A stretch of DNA of 64,000 nt from Bacillus sp. EB01. GTDB lineage: Bacteria > Bacillota > Bacilli > Bacillales > Cytobacillaceae. The stretch spans positions 702,236 through 766,235 of the forward strand of contig NZ_HG964497.1 of NCBI RefSeq assembly GCF_000613125.1, in the 5' to 3' direction. The position numbers were made by a program, and so were the translations under genes. Within the stretch, counting starts at the first letter, position 1. Every line of letters begins with the position of its first letter. The notes below the pieces were generated by a model. The model ran no database searches. It saw only the letters and a program-made list of their open reading frames with translations, and was not told the origin of the DNA. Of the stretch, positions 21,282 to 34,247 are shown one piece after another.

Positions 21282-21317
21282 TTAGAAAGCCTCCCTTTTT
21301 GTATACGTTATGTATGT

Positions 21318-21346
21318 ATCATACAACAATGGTCAATAAAGGTCAA
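21318..21346 (-). promoter_or_regulatory. Sigma-A promoter of clpP
   Basis: On the minus strand TTGACC (21346-21341) and TATGAT (21323-21318) are spaced 17 bp. The CtsR site covers the -35 box and part of the spacer. Confidence 0.8.
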
Positions 21347-21347
21347 A
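21331..21347. promoter_or_regulatory. CtsR operator
   Basis: The direct heptad repeat GGTCAAT-AAA-GGTCAAA matches the CtsR consensus GGTCAAA-NNN-GGTCAAA at all but one base. Confidence 0.9.
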
Positions 21348-21472
21348 CGAATCGCTTGATAGTCAAGCAGTGTTTTGTTCGACAATTTCCATGTCATCCA
21401 TCTTACCCAAACTGGGTAATTTTAAACAAATTTAAGCTAACTTGTCCTTAAAGATCCAATACCGGTCAGATA

Positions 21473-22039
21473 TCATTTTCCTATATCATAGTGCTCTTCA
21501 ATATAGGCTGTTTCCTCTTCAAGGGAGAGAATCCCCGTCGCTTTTCCGACGGTTCCATCCTGCAAATCCCAGATGGCATTATGGTCCCTGTCCACCTGAC
21601 TAAAGTCGCCCTCTTTCCATCTCATCAAAATATCCCGGTAAATCCGTTCATGTTTGAACTTCTTAGCTTCAAGGATGGCTAAAAGCCTGTCAATACGCTG
21701 TTCTGTCAGCGGTATTGATCCCCATTTTTCTTCTGCTTTTACCTTTTGATGGCTCATAAAGTGAATCGTATTTTGCATGGTCAGTTCCTTCATTGTCAAG
21801 GGCAGTTCGTTTTCAAGTTGAACTCTTGATATGTCATCGGCTATCAAAAACCCGGAGCCGCCTTCTGGAGCGTTGGCCTTGTTAGAGGATACCGCCTCGT
21901 CAGTGTTTAACTTGACTTTTGATTTAGGGATGAGGACGTCTGAAGCAAGCAAGGCTGCGCCAATAAGAACCATTAGTGCTGCGGAAACGGCTATCAGTAT
22001 CTTTTTCTTTTTGCCATGCTTTCGCTCTGATCTGCTCAT
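21473..22039 (-). CDS. Membrane-anchored protein of unknown function (DUF6241-like)
   Basis: A 188-residue protein with a basic N terminus (SRSERKHGKKKK), one membrane segment at about residues 15-36 and a mostly helical extracytoplasmic part. The region QNTIHFMSHQKVKAEEKWGSI resembles what I recall of DUF6241 proteins, but I am not certain. Two Met codons compete. The second (22039) is better spaced from GAGGGGG. No partner gene suggests a role. Confidence 0.65.
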   Translation of the reverse strand: MSRSERKHGKKKKILIAVSAALMVLIGAALLASDVLIPKSKVKLNTDEAVSSNKANAPEGGSGFLIADDISRVQLENELPLTMKELTMQNTIHFMSHQKVKAEEKWGSIPLTEQRIDRLLAILEAKKFKHERIYRDILMRWKEGDFSQVDRDHNAIWDLQDGTVGKATGILSLEEETAYIEEHYDIGK

Positions 22040-22166
22040 TCCCATTTCCCCCTCATAGCAGCAATATACTTCTTTTATAATGACGGCAAATGGCGGAGGC
22101 TACAAGTTTTTTGCATTCTATTCCATTGCTTCCAGTTGAATTTAATAGTCATTTTCAGGTTTGCCA

Positions 22167-22195
22167 TTGACAAGATTAGACGATTTCGCTATTAT
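22167..22195 (+). promoter_or_regulatory. Promoter of tRNA-Arg
   Basis: Consensus TTGACA and TATTAT are spaced 17 bp, 25 bp before the tRNA. Confidence 0.85.
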
Positions 22196-22219
22196 TAGAT
22201 AGGTCTTCACCAAAACAAT

Positions 22220-22291
22220 GCCCTCGTAGTGCAACGGATAGCACGCAAGATTCCGGTTCTTGAAATTCGGGTTCGAGTCCTGACGAGGGCG
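22220..22291 (+). tRNA. tRNA-Arg (anticodon CCG)
   Basis: A 72-nt cloverleaf: acceptor GCCCTCG / CGAGGGC, anticodon stem CAAGA / TCTTG with loop TTCCGGT (anticodon CCG, reads CGG), T-stem TCGGG / CCTGA with loop TTCGAGT. The CCA end is not encoded. The 3' 59 nt plus one base are duplicated at 23489. Confidence 0.95.
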
Positions 22292-22292
22292 T
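22233..22292 (+). repeat. 60-bp direct repeat, copy 1 (tRNA-Arg 3' part)
   Basis: This runs from tRNA nucleotide 14 to one base past the 3' end and is identical to 23489-23548. It bounds the reverse-transcriptase segment on the left. Confidence 0.95.
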
Positions 22293-22307
22293 CCTTAATA
22301 TCTAATT

Positions 22308-22348
22308 TCCCTGCGATTAATTTTCGCAGGGATTTTTTATTTTTTTTA
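22308..22348 (+). terminator. tRNA-Arg terminator
   Basis: TCCCTGCGA / TCGCAGGGA stem followed by T-runs. It lies inside the putative element. Confidence 0.85.
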
Positions 22349-22584
22349 ATATCTTTTACTTAAAATACCACTAATAAATGCCACATATTTTCAATTGATT
22401 TTGTTTTTCTCAGGGGGCAGTTTCTCGAAGATGCTTTATAAACATAACCATACATTTTCCGCTGAGGTCGATAATTTGGGTGGTGATAGTCCTGATTTGT
22501 CTCATCTCATTTCCGCGTATGTATTGTCTTCCATTGCAGATTAGACATATAGATAGAATAATAAATGAAAGGAGGGCGGATTGC

Positions 22585-23400
22585 ATGCAAAAGAAAGGAT
22601 TTGACATACCGAAGAAACTTATTTGGAAAGCATATAAAAAATGCAAAAATACAAAGGTAGTCGGTATAGATGGGCAAAGCATGCGGGATTTTAAGGTAAA
22701 CCGGTCGAAGCGAATTCATGAACTATGGAAGGAACTTTCATCGGGGGAATATGTTCCTTCTCCTGTTCTCAGAATATACAAGCGCAAGAAACATGGCGGA
22801 TGGAGACCTCTGGGTATCACTACAGTAAGAGATCATCTCGTACAACAGTTAGTAAGGGATCATCTGTTTTCTGCATTCAAGGAGCAGTGGCATCCTAACT
22901 CTTTTTTTCATTTGAAGGGTAAAAAAGGAGGAAAAAGAGCTACCCTAGCACCGACACGTGACCGCTGGCTGAGCTATGATTGGACCCTTATTGTTGACAT
23001 TAAAGAATATGCAGAAAACATTGACCATCAGACCCTTATAGGTATGCTAAGAAAACATTTCGATAATCCATGGGTATTGCTTTATACAGAACGATTGCTG
23101 AAAGCACCTGCACAATTGAACGATGGAACTTTAGTCAGAGGAAATAAAGGAATATCGCAAGGCAACAGTCTCAGTTATTTTCTGGTAGACTTCTACTTAC
23201 ATTATATTTTTGACCAATGGATGGAAAAGAATCATCCAAAAATTGTTTTCGAGCGCTACCTTGACGATATTTACATTCATTGCCACAGTGAAGCCCAAGC
23301 CCAAAACCTGCTCTCCCAGATTTCAGAAAGATTCACCCAGTATAAACTGAAAATAAACAAAAAGAAGACTAAAATTGTATATGGTCAGGATGGGCTTTAA
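22585..23400 (+). CDS. Reverse transcriptase, group II intron-like, short stand-alone form
   Basis: 271 residues. Visible RT blocks: GGWRPLGITTVRD (RT1), VDIKEYAENIDH (RT3 with catalytic Asp138), GISQGNSLSYFLVDFYLH (RT4, normally GTPQGG...), FERYLDDIYI (RT5, Asp227-Asp228, normally YADD), and LKINKKKTKIVYG (RT6). The protein stops right after RT6. It lacks RT7, the thumb/maturase X domain and the HNH endonuclease of LtrA-type proteins. The usual SYGFRPGRS block is replaced by SFFHLKGKK. AAAGGAGGG 9 nt upstream supports ATG 22585. It may be a truncated intron protein or a distinct small RT. Confidence 0.85.
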   Translation: MQKKGFDIPKKLIWKAYKKCKNTKVVGIDGQSMRDFKVNRSKRIHELWKELSSGEYVPSPVLRIYKRKKHGGWRPLGITTVRDHLVQQLVRDHLFSAFKEQWHPNSFFHLKGKKGGKRATLAPTRDRWLSYDWTLIVDIKEYAENIDHQTLIGMLRKHFDNPWVLLYTERLLKAPAQLNDGTLVRGNKGISQGNSLSYFLVDFYLHYIFDQWMEKNHPKIVFERYLDDIYIHCHSEAQAQNLLSQISERFTQYKLKINKKKTKIVYGQDGL

Positions 23401-23488
23401 AATAACAATCCTCTCTTTAATATTCAAAATCTGATTTGCATTGGTGGGGAATTGCCGGAGAACGTTGATATATGCCGTTTACAGGACG

Positions 23489-23548
23489 AACGGATAGCAC
23501 GCAAGATTCCGGTTCTTGAAATTCGGGTTCGAGTCCTGACGAGGGCGT
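23489..23548 (+). repeat. 60-bp direct repeat, copy 2 (partial tRNA-Arg)
   Basis: Identical to 22233-22292. The acceptor 5' strand and D-arm start are missing, so it cannot fold as a tRNA. Confidence 0.95.
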
Positions 23549-23558
23549 ATAAAAAGTC

Positions 23559-23609
23559 AAAGAGTTCCTACTTTTGTATGAGGTTTATACAAGTGTAGGA
23601 ACTCTTTTT
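23559..23609 (+). terminator. Strong terminator after the tRNA fragment
   Basis: A perfect 13-bp stem AAAGAGTTCCTAC / GTAGGAACTCTTT with an inner TTGTAT / ATACAA stem is followed by TTTTTG. It is probably the original tRNA-Arg terminator. Confidence 0.8.
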
Positions 23610-23892
23610 GTATTTATCACTTTTTTAACTGGTTTTCCACTCTATCATGCTCCTGAAAAGTTTCCTCCATTACTCATATAGGAATGCACAGATCATTAAA
23701 CACCCTTAAACTATTTCCCTCAATCCAGCGTATAAATTTTATCCCAATGTCCTTTAAGGCTTAAAAAGGAGACATCTTAATTATTTTAAAAGTTAATTGT
23801 GAATATGTTCAGATAGTATAGAATAGAACAAAAGGTTATTTTAAAATAGATAGTAACAACTGAAAATTAGGTGCAATTATGGCTTCATTTCC

Positions 23893-24048
23893 TCATAGCG
23901 TGCGGACCTGGGTTTCCTTGCTTATTACTTCAAATTCTTCATCGTACTTTTCTTCAATATATTGCAGCATTTCTTCTTCCGCAGACACTTTCATACAGCC
24001 ACTCACTAGTAAAAAAGTACACAACACAAACAATCTAATTTTTTTCAA
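23893..24048 (-). pseudogene. Truncated small lipoprotein gene
   Basis: The reverse strand encodes 51 residues beginning MKKIRLFVLCTFLLVSGC: a basic start, hydrophobic core and LVSGC lipobox with Cys18. It then reads EEEMLQYIEEKYDEEFEV, typical of N termini of larger Bacillus lipoproteins. A TGA ends it at residue 51. The start is TTG with AGGGAG 9-10 nt upstream. I infer a gene remnant. The rest of 23610-24345 holds no gene I can support, only the cre-like site below. Confidence 0.5.
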
Positions 24049-24295
24049 TACAGCCTACTCCCTAGCATGTGGATTCAAACCGAAAGTTCAAAGGTTATGG
24101 AAAAATTATGAATTATTTCAATTTTACAGAATTGGCAACTCCTTGGCCAATTGATATCCGGGGATATTCTAAAATACAAGTCCTTTGTCCCGATTATGGA
24201 AAAACAAATAGTATTTTAGGAATGACCTTTAGGGTGAATCTTGAAAAATTCGACACATTTCCGCCAAATTTTTTTTGCCATTTTTTCTTCTATTA

Positions 24296-24309
24296 CGCAA
24301 GCGCTTTAA
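24296..24309. promoter_or_regulatory. Candidate cre site upstream of sigL
   Basis: CGCAAGCGCTTTAA matches the cre pattern TGWAARCGYTWNCA at 11 of 14 positions, 37 bp before sigL. In B. subtilis sigL is repressed by CcpA through a roadblock cre, which gives weight to a weak match. Confidence 0.5.
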
Positions 24310-24345
24310 TTTCATGTAGAATAAGAATATGAGGGGGAGACTTGT

Positions 24346-25653
24346 ATGGAAATGCGAACTGGTTTATGGCAGCAGCAACAAATCAAATTGTCCCTGACCC
24401 AGGAATTAACCCAGGCGATTGCCTTGCTTCAATATAATACACAAGAGCTATCGAGCTTCCTTGAAGCAAAGTCCTTGGAGAACCCGCTCCTTGAAGTCAG
24501 TACCACAGACAGGTACCGGGTAAAGAAGCGGGTAGCAAGTAGCGAGCGGAAGGATAACGATATAACTGGTATCCCGGCCGTTGCTCAGCCGACCCTTGAG
24601 GATCATTTGTTTTCCCAGATACCGCCTGGTAAACTCAATAAATTTACGAGATTAATATATAAGCTTTTGGTTCTGAATATGGATGAAAACGGCTATTTTC
24701 GGGGAGATGTCGACCAAATCGCAACCAGTGCCAAGACGACAAGTGATATGGTTGAAGACTGCCTTGCGGAAATTCACAGTCTGGAACCAGCTGGCATAGG
24801 AGCGCGAAACCTTCAGGAATGCCTGCTTTTGCAGCTTCAGCGGTTGGGGGACAATGCGGAGAATGCTAGAAGGATTGTATCCAATCATTTTTCTGACTTC
24901 GCCGACAAGAAATGGAAACAGCTCTCCAAGGAACTGAAAATTAGCCTGCATGATATACAAAGGGTTCAGGATTTGATTCAAACTTTGAATCCACGTCCAG
25001 GCGCTCCTTTTTTTACAGAGAAAGCGGCCTATATTATTCCGGATGTTGTCGTTAAAAATGCAGAGGGCCAATGGAAGGTTGAACTGTTAGAGGGAACTGT
25101 GCCGAATATCGGCTTCAATGACAGCCTTTACCGGAGTTTGACCGCGGTCGGAGACAGACAGGCCATCAAGTTCCTGAATGATAAATTTAATGATTATCAA
25201 TGGCTAGCAAGAAGCATCAAACAGCGTAATGAAACACTATTGAAGGTCGCCGCCAAAATCGTTGAAAAACAAACCTTATTTTTTGAAAACGGAAAAGGTC
25301 AGCTTCGCCCGTTGACTATGAAGGAGATTGCGGACGAAATTGGTGTTCATGAATCTACTGTTAGCCGGACTGTCCGTGAAAAATATATAGGCACCCCATT
25401 TGGTACCTTTGAGCTGAAATCATTTTTTCCGTCTGGAATCCAAACTGTTGCCGACAGCAATGCTTCTTCGTCTCAAGTGAAAGCGCTTATAAAAGAGTAT
25501 ATTAGTGGGGAAGACAAGCAACATCCAGTTTCTGATCAGGATATAGCAAACAGGCTAATGGACTCCGAAGGCCTTGTCATCTCAAGGCGGACCGTTGCAA
25601 AATACCGAGAACAGCTAGGCATTGCATCCTCATCTAAGCGGAAACGGTTTTAA
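24346..25653 (+). CDS. sigL: RNA polymerase sigma-54 factor SigL
   Basis: The 435-residue sigma-54 starts with the glutamine-rich activator-interacting region (GLWQQQQIKLSLTQELTQAIALLQY). A core-binding domain follows, then a helix-turn-helix (MKEIADEIGVHESTVSRTVREK near residue 325) and the RpoN box SRRTVAKYREQLGI at about 420. In B. subtilis it drives levanase, acetoin and amino acid degradation genes with enhancer-binding activators. GAGGGGGAG precedes the ATG. It sits upstream of cggR, close to the B. subtilis layout. Confidence 0.97.
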   Translation: MEMRTGLWQQQQIKLSLTQELTQAIALLQYNTQELSSFLEAKSLENPLLEVSTTDRYRVKKRVASSERKDNDITGIPAVAQPTLEDHLFSQIPPGKLNKFTRLIYKLLVLNMDENGYFRGDVDQIATSAKTTSDMVEDCLAEIHSLEPAGIGARNLQECLLLQLQRLGDNAENARRIVSNHFSDFADKKWKQLSKELKISLHDIQRVQDLIQTLNPRPGAPFFTEKAAYIIPDVVVKNAEGQWKVELLEGTVPNIGFNDSLYRSLTAVGDRQAIKFLNDKFNDYQWLARSIKQRNETLLKVAAKIVEKQTLFFENGKGQLRPLTMKEIADEIGVHESTVSRTVREKYIGTPFGTFELKSFFPSGIQTVADSNASSSQVKALIKEYISGEDKQHPVSDQDIANRLMDSEGLVISRRTVAKYREQLGIASSSKRKRF

Positions 25654-25749
25654 ACACTTGAAACGGCTGACCCCATCCGGCGGCCATTTATATAGTTTTT
25701 TGCAAAAAACACTCCATCAGGTTTACTATGGAAAAAAGGAGGGTTCCAT

Positions 25750-26007
25750 ATGACAAAGCTAACCTTTTATACACGCGCAAATTGCCCGCTTTGTGAAAAA
25801 GCCAAGGCTGATATACTCGAAATTAAACAGGATATTGAATTCGAGATCGAAGAAATTGATATCAGCACAAGTGACGAGCTGACAGAAGAGTTCGGACTGA
25901 TGATTCCGGTCATTTACATAGATGGGGAAGAGATTGGTTACGGAATTGTGAATGAATTATATTTGCGTAACCGTTTGCAGGAAAAACAACGTAATCGTAT
26001 TAGTTGA
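25750..26007 (+). CDS. Glutaredoxin-family thiol-disulfide protein
   Basis: The 85-residue thioredoxin-fold protein has the redox motif CPLC at about residues 12-15 (TRANCPLCEKAK). The cis-Pro region MIPVIYIDGEEIG is near residue 55. AAAGGAGGG lies 6-7 nt before the ATG. Its stop lies inside the cggR promoter -35 box, so the two transcription units abut. Substrate is unknown. Confidence 0.9.
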   Translation: MTKLTFYTRANCPLCEKAKADILEIKQDIEFEIEEIDISTSDELTEEFGLMIPVIYIDGEEIGYGIVNELYLRNRLQEKQRNRIS

Positions 26008-26032
26008 AAGTGACTTTCACTCCTGTTACAAT
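26004..26032 (+). promoter_or_regulatory. Promoter of the cggR-gapA operon
   Basis: TTGAAA at 26004-26009 and an extended -10 TGT-TACAAT ending at 26032 are 17 bp apart. A 15-bp dyad TGAAAGT-G-ACTTTCA covers the -35 box and spacer. Confidence 0.85.
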
Positions 26033-26066
26033 GACGTTGTACAGGGGTGATTTTTTTTCGAGTAAG

Positions 26067-26102
26067 TGGGACATAATATGTCTAGCTGGGACAAAAAAGG
26101 TC
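26067..26102 (+). promoter_or_regulatory. CggR operator (two half-sites)
   Basis: TGGGAC-N6-TGTC-N4-TGGGAC-N6-GGTC keeps the exact spacing of the B. subtilis CggR operator CGGGAC-N6-TGTC-N4-CGGGAC-N6-TGTC. It lies about 28-64 bp downstream of the predicted transcription start. Confidence 0.88.
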
Positions 26103-26173
26103 CATTTATACTTTTTGGGAATAACAACCTGAAGGCGGACATTGTCCACTTTTTCTAAAAAGGAGCTGGCGAC

Positions 26174-27196
26174 ATGCAATCGTTCCTCGATATTCAAAAA
26201 AGATTATTACCCGATCTTCTTGAGGTTATGCAAGAGAGATACGTCATTCTGAGATACATAGGTTATATGCAGCCAGTCGGAAGGCGGAGCCTTGCAGTAA
26301 GCCTCGGTTATACGGAACGGGTCCTGCGGGCACAGGTGGAATTCCTCAAGGACCAAAACCTTATTACAGCAGGGGTTGCCGGCATGTACCTTACCCAGGA
26401 AGGAAGGAACCTTCTTGAAGACCTCGAAGGCTTAATGCGTGAACTAAAGGGTATAGATGTAATGGAGATGGAGCTGAAGCATCGGCTTGGCATCAGAAAT
26501 GCCATCATTGTACCTGGGGATAGCGATACATCTCCATTGGTTAAAACCGAAATCGGGCGCGCAACAGCCATTTGCATGAAAAAACTGCTGAATGGAAAGA
26601 ATATCATCGCTGTAACAGGCGGTTCGACAATGTCGGCCGTTGCAGAAGAACTTGGCCCTGACCTATCAAGTGAAGAAATCATGTTTGTCCCGGCAAGAGG
26701 CGGTATCGGTGAAGATGTCCAAAATCAGGCCAATACCATCACCGCCATCATGGCTGCAAAAACAAATGGCCGGCACAGAGTTTTTTATGTTCCAGACCAG
26801 GTGAGCCTTGATATTTACGAGTCATTCATTAAAGAACCAATTGTTCACGAAGTGCTTGGCTTAATCAAGTCTGCACGCATGGTTTTGCACGGGATTGGGG
26901 ACGCTAAGACAATGGCTGAGCGCCGCAAAACCCAGGCGGCCGATATGGAGAAAATCCTCTCAAACAAGGCTGTGGCCGAAGCATTCGGCTACTATTTTAA
27001 CGAGCAGGGGGAAATCGTCCACAAAGTACTTACCATCGGGCTTCAGCTAGATGACCTGATTAATGTACCGGACGTGCTGGCAGTTGCTGGCGGAAGCTCG
27101 AAGGCAAAAGCAATCCGTTCTTACATGAAACGGGCGCCGCGCCAGACCATCCTCGTCACTGACGAAGGAGCGGCTAAGCTGATACTGCAAAATTAA
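26174..27196 (+). CDS. cggR: Central glycolytic genes regulator CggR
   Basis: The 340-residue SorC/DeoR-type repressor has an N-terminal winged helix (RRSLAVSLGYTERVLRAQVEFLK, residues ~38-60). Its C-terminal sugar-binding domain includes VTGGSTMSAVAEEL and a late AVAGGSSKAKAI motif. Fructose-1,6-bisphosphate relieves its repression in B. subtilis. AAGGAG precedes the ATG. It is the first gene of cggR-gapA-pgk-tpiA-gpmI-eno and controls itself through the operator at 26067. Confidence 0.97.
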   Translation: MQSFLDIQKRLLPDLLEVMQERYVILRYIGYMQPVGRRSLAVSLGYTERVLRAQVEFLKDQNLITAGVAGMYLTQEGRNLLEDLEGLMRELKGIDVMEMELKHRLGIRNAIIVPGDSDTSPLVKTEIGRATAICMKKLLNGKNIIAVTGGSTMSAVAEELGPDLSSEEIMFVPARGGIGEDVQNQANTITAIMAAKTNGRHRVFYVPDQVSLDIYESFIKEPIVHEVLGLIKSARMVLHGIGDAKTMAERRKTQAADMEKILSNKAVAEAFGYYFNEQGEIVHKVLTIGLQLDDLINVPDVLAVAGGSSKAKAIRSYMKRAPRQTILVTDEGAAKLILQN

Positions 27197-27213
27197 GTGT
27201 GTTACTGTTAGTT

Positions 27214-27231
27214 AAAGGGTAAATACCCTTT
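27214..27231 (+). promoter_or_regulatory. Stem-loop between cggR and gapA
   Basis: AAAGGGTA-AA-TACCCTTT forms an 8-bp hairpin. In B. subtilis the cggR-gapA mRNA is cleaved near a stem-loop here to stabilise gapA mRNA, so this is a likely processing or stability element. Confidence 0.55.
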
Positions 27232-27245
27232 GATATAAAAAATAA

Positions 27246-28283
<1,038 letters not shown>

Positions 28284-28387
28284 TAAAGCTTTAACTGAGG
28301 CAGGGTATCATTGGATATCTACTATCAGAACCTATATAATGACTAGTGAAGCTTCGTTAAGCCCTGCTGAACGATAGCTGAACTTGT

Positions 28388-28445
28388 CCCGTTAATGCGG
28401 GAAAATAGCTTTTCAAGGGGAGCGGGGAAGAATCCCCCTCCCTTT
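28388..28445 (+). promoter_or_regulatory. Two hairpins in the gapA-pgk gap
   Basis: CCCG-TTAATG-CGGG (28388-28401) is followed by a long stem AAGGGGAGCGGGGA / TCCCCCTCCCTTT (28415-28445) with no strong T-run. They could attenuate transcription or protect the gapA 3' end, giving more gapA than pgk product. Confidence 0.5.
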
Positions 28446-28554
28446 ATTTATGTAAAGGGGCGGAACGACGCTAAGCTTTTTTCCACCGCCTTTTTTATGG
28501 GAGGAGCGAGGGACGGTTCCCCGCATCCAAATACGATTGTCCAGGAGGGTATCC

Positions 28555-29739
28555 ATGAACAAGAAGACGCTTAAAGATGTCGATGTAAAAGGGAAACGCG
28601 TATTTTGCCGTGTGGACTTCAACGTCCCGATGCAGGATGGCAAAATCACTGATGAAACAAGGATCCGTGCTGCGCTTCCGACAATTCAGCACTTAATCGA
28701 ACAGGGTGCCAAGGTTATCCTGGCAAGCCACTTCGGACGCCCGAAAGGCAAAGTCGTTGAAGAAATGCGCCTGGCACCTGTTGGCGCAAGACTTGGCGAA
28801 CTACTGGGCAAGAATGTTCAGACAGCTAACGAAGCCTATGGCGACGCAGTCAAATCGCAAATTGACGGCATGAACGAAGGCGACGTCGTCCTTTTGGAAA
28901 ACGTTCGCTTCTATCCTGGTGAAGAGAAGAACGACCCTGAACTAGCTAAAGAATTCGCTGCACTAGCAGATATCTATGTTAACGACGCATTCGGCGCAGC
29001 GCACCGTGCCCATGCATCAACAGAAGGCATTGCACACCATCTTCCAGCAGTCGCTGGATTCCTGATGGAAAAAGAACTTGAGGTACTTGGCAAAGCAATG
29101 TCCAATCCGGAGCGCCCATTCACAGCAATCATCGGCGGAGCAAAGGTAAAGGACAAGATTGGCGTCATCGAAAACCTGCTTGATAAAGTAGACCATCTGA
29201 TTATCGGCGGCGGGCTTGCTTACACTTTTGTAAAAGCACAGGGGCATGAAGTCGGAAAATCGCTTCTTGAAGAAGACAAAATCGACCTGGCAAAATCTTT
29301 TATCGAAAAGGCAAAAGAAAAAGGTGTTTCCTTCCATATGCCAGTTGACGCAGTCATCGCAGACGGCTTTTCACCAGATGCAAACACACAAGTAGTCGAT
29401 ATTGATAAAATCCCTTCCGACTGGGAAGCGCTCGATATCGGACCGAAGACAGCCGAAACGTATCGTGACGTGATCAAAGGATCGAAGCTTGTCATCTGGA
29501 ACGGCCCAATGGGAGTTTTCGAATTCGATAAGTTTGCAGGCGGAACAAAGGCTGTAGCCGAAGCACTTGCTGAATCCGAAGGTACATACTCGGTCATCGG
29601 CGGGGGCGACAGTGCTGCTGCAGTTGAAAAATTCAACCTTGCAGACAAAATGAGCCACATCTCAACAGGTGGCGGCGCATCACTTGAATTCATTGAAGGC
29701 AAACAGCTTCCAGGTGTCGTTGCCCTAAACGATAAATAA
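28555..29739 (+). CDS. pgk: Phosphoglycerate kinase
   Basis: The 394-residue two-domain kinase makes ATP from 1,3-bisphosphoglycerate. RVDFNVPMQ is near the N terminus, the hinge and nucleotide motif GGAKVKDK is at about residue 195, and [11 protein letters not shown] is at about 350. The start at 28555 follows AGGAGGG by 6 nt. The frame extends upstream to 28537 without support. It is the second gene of the CggR-controlled glycolytic set. Confidence 0.98.
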   Translation: MNKKTLKDVDVKGKRVFCRVDFNVPMQDGKITDETRIRAALPTIQHLIEQGAKVILASHFGRPKGKVVEEMRLAPVGARLGELLGKNVQTANEAYGDAVKSQIDGMNEGDVVLLENVRFYPGEEKNDPELAKEFAALADIYVNDAFGAAHRAHASTEGIAHHLPAVAGFLMEKELEVLGKAMSNPERPFTAIIGGAKVKDKIGVIENLLDKVDHLIIGGGLAYTFVKAQGHEVGKSLLEEDKIDLAKSFIEKAKEKGVSFHMPVDAVIADGFSPDANTQVVDIDKIPSDWEALDIGPKTAETYRDVIKGSKLVIWNGPMGVFEFDKFAGGTKAVAEALAESEGTYSVIGGGDSAAAVEKFNLADKMSHISTGGGASLEFIEGKQLPGVVALNDK

Positions 29740-32176
<2,437 letters not shown>

Positions 32177-32228
32177 TCTTTACCGATAAACACCAGCTCT
32201 GCTGGCAAACCAAAACTACTTTATTTAA

Positions 32229-33536
<1,308 letters not shown>

Positions 33537-33546
33537 TAATTATTGG

Positions 33547-33580
33547 AAGGGTGCGCATTGACGAATGCGTACCCTTTTTT
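33547..33580 (+). terminator. Terminator of the glycolytic operon
   Basis: A 13-bp stem AAGGGTGCGCATT / AATGCGTACCCTT followed by TTTT and a further T-run. Confidence 0.9.
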
Positions 33581-33720
33581 ACTTTTTTTGGTGGTGAATA
33601 AATTTGGCGACTACGGAATGTCGTTCATCGGGGTTATTTATAAGCTTTGGTGAATGTAAATGTCATTCATCAAGAACAAAGGACTACACTTTATGACAGA
33701 TCTAAGTTAATGGTGATTAA

Positions 33721-34010
33721 TTTCACTAGAAGTATTCAGAGAACGTACTAGGCATCCAGCGAAAAAACTAGTACTACTCAGAGTAGTACTAAAATTACTA
33801 GGTCTTAGGGTAGCATTATTTTGCTATATCAATACAAACGTTAGCACCTTTTCACTAGCAGTACTCAGAGAACGTACTAGGCAATCTGCAAAAAAACTAG
33901 TAATACTCAGAGTAGTACTAAAAGTACTAGCGTCTTGGGGTAACACTATTTTGTTATATCAACACAAAAGTTAGCAATTTTTCACTAGCAGTACTCAGAG
34001 GATGACTAGG
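33721..34010. repeat. 129-130 bp tandem repeat, about 2.2 copies
   Basis: Units begin at TTCACTAG (33722, 33851, 33981). Each full unit contains the perfect palindrome AGTACTACT-CAG-AGTAGTACT or its close variant, an AGTAC...GTACTAG half-palindrome, and TTTTGYTATATCAAYACAAA. The array fills the gap between eno and the PTS gene. Nothing else is seen in 33590-34247. Confidence 0.85.
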
Positions 34011-34247
34011 AAATTCTTTAAATACTTAGTACCCCTCAGCAACCCGTAAGGTAGTAGTATATGAAAGTTAAAAGAAATTTCATAAGCCCATCTTGGGAGA
34101 AAAGATGATAATCTAGATCCATACAGCTTGTCCGCTTTATTAATATTTCCGCAGTGAGAATAGGTGCTAGGATTAGCTCATATAGTTGTAGTGCAACACC
34201 TTTATGCACTTATTTTTATAAAAAATAATATGAAAGAGGTGGGTTCC

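Larger units (their letters stand above)
22293..23548 (+). mobile_element. Putative tRNA-Arg-integrated element carrying a reverse transcriptase
   Basis: A 1.26-kb segment lies between the intact tRNA-Arg and a second copy of its last 60 bases, the pattern left by site-specific insertion at a tRNA 3' end. It contains a tRNA terminator, about 240 bp without a gene and one ORF, a group II-like reverse transcriptase. No integrase, recombinase or intron ribozyme domain V is recognisable. Each flank has its own terminator, as if the original tRNA terminator was displaced to 23559. How it moved is inference. Confidence 0.6.

Noticed and set aside
22293-23488. Retron or complete group II intron
   Set aside because: No msr/msd-like inverted repeats beside the RT, no GUGYG 5' end and no domain V hairpin. 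The RT ends after RT6.
24069-24332. 87-codon ORF before sigL
   Set aside because: No ribosome binding site, phenylalanine-rich random-looking product, and it overlaps the cre-like site and sigL leader.
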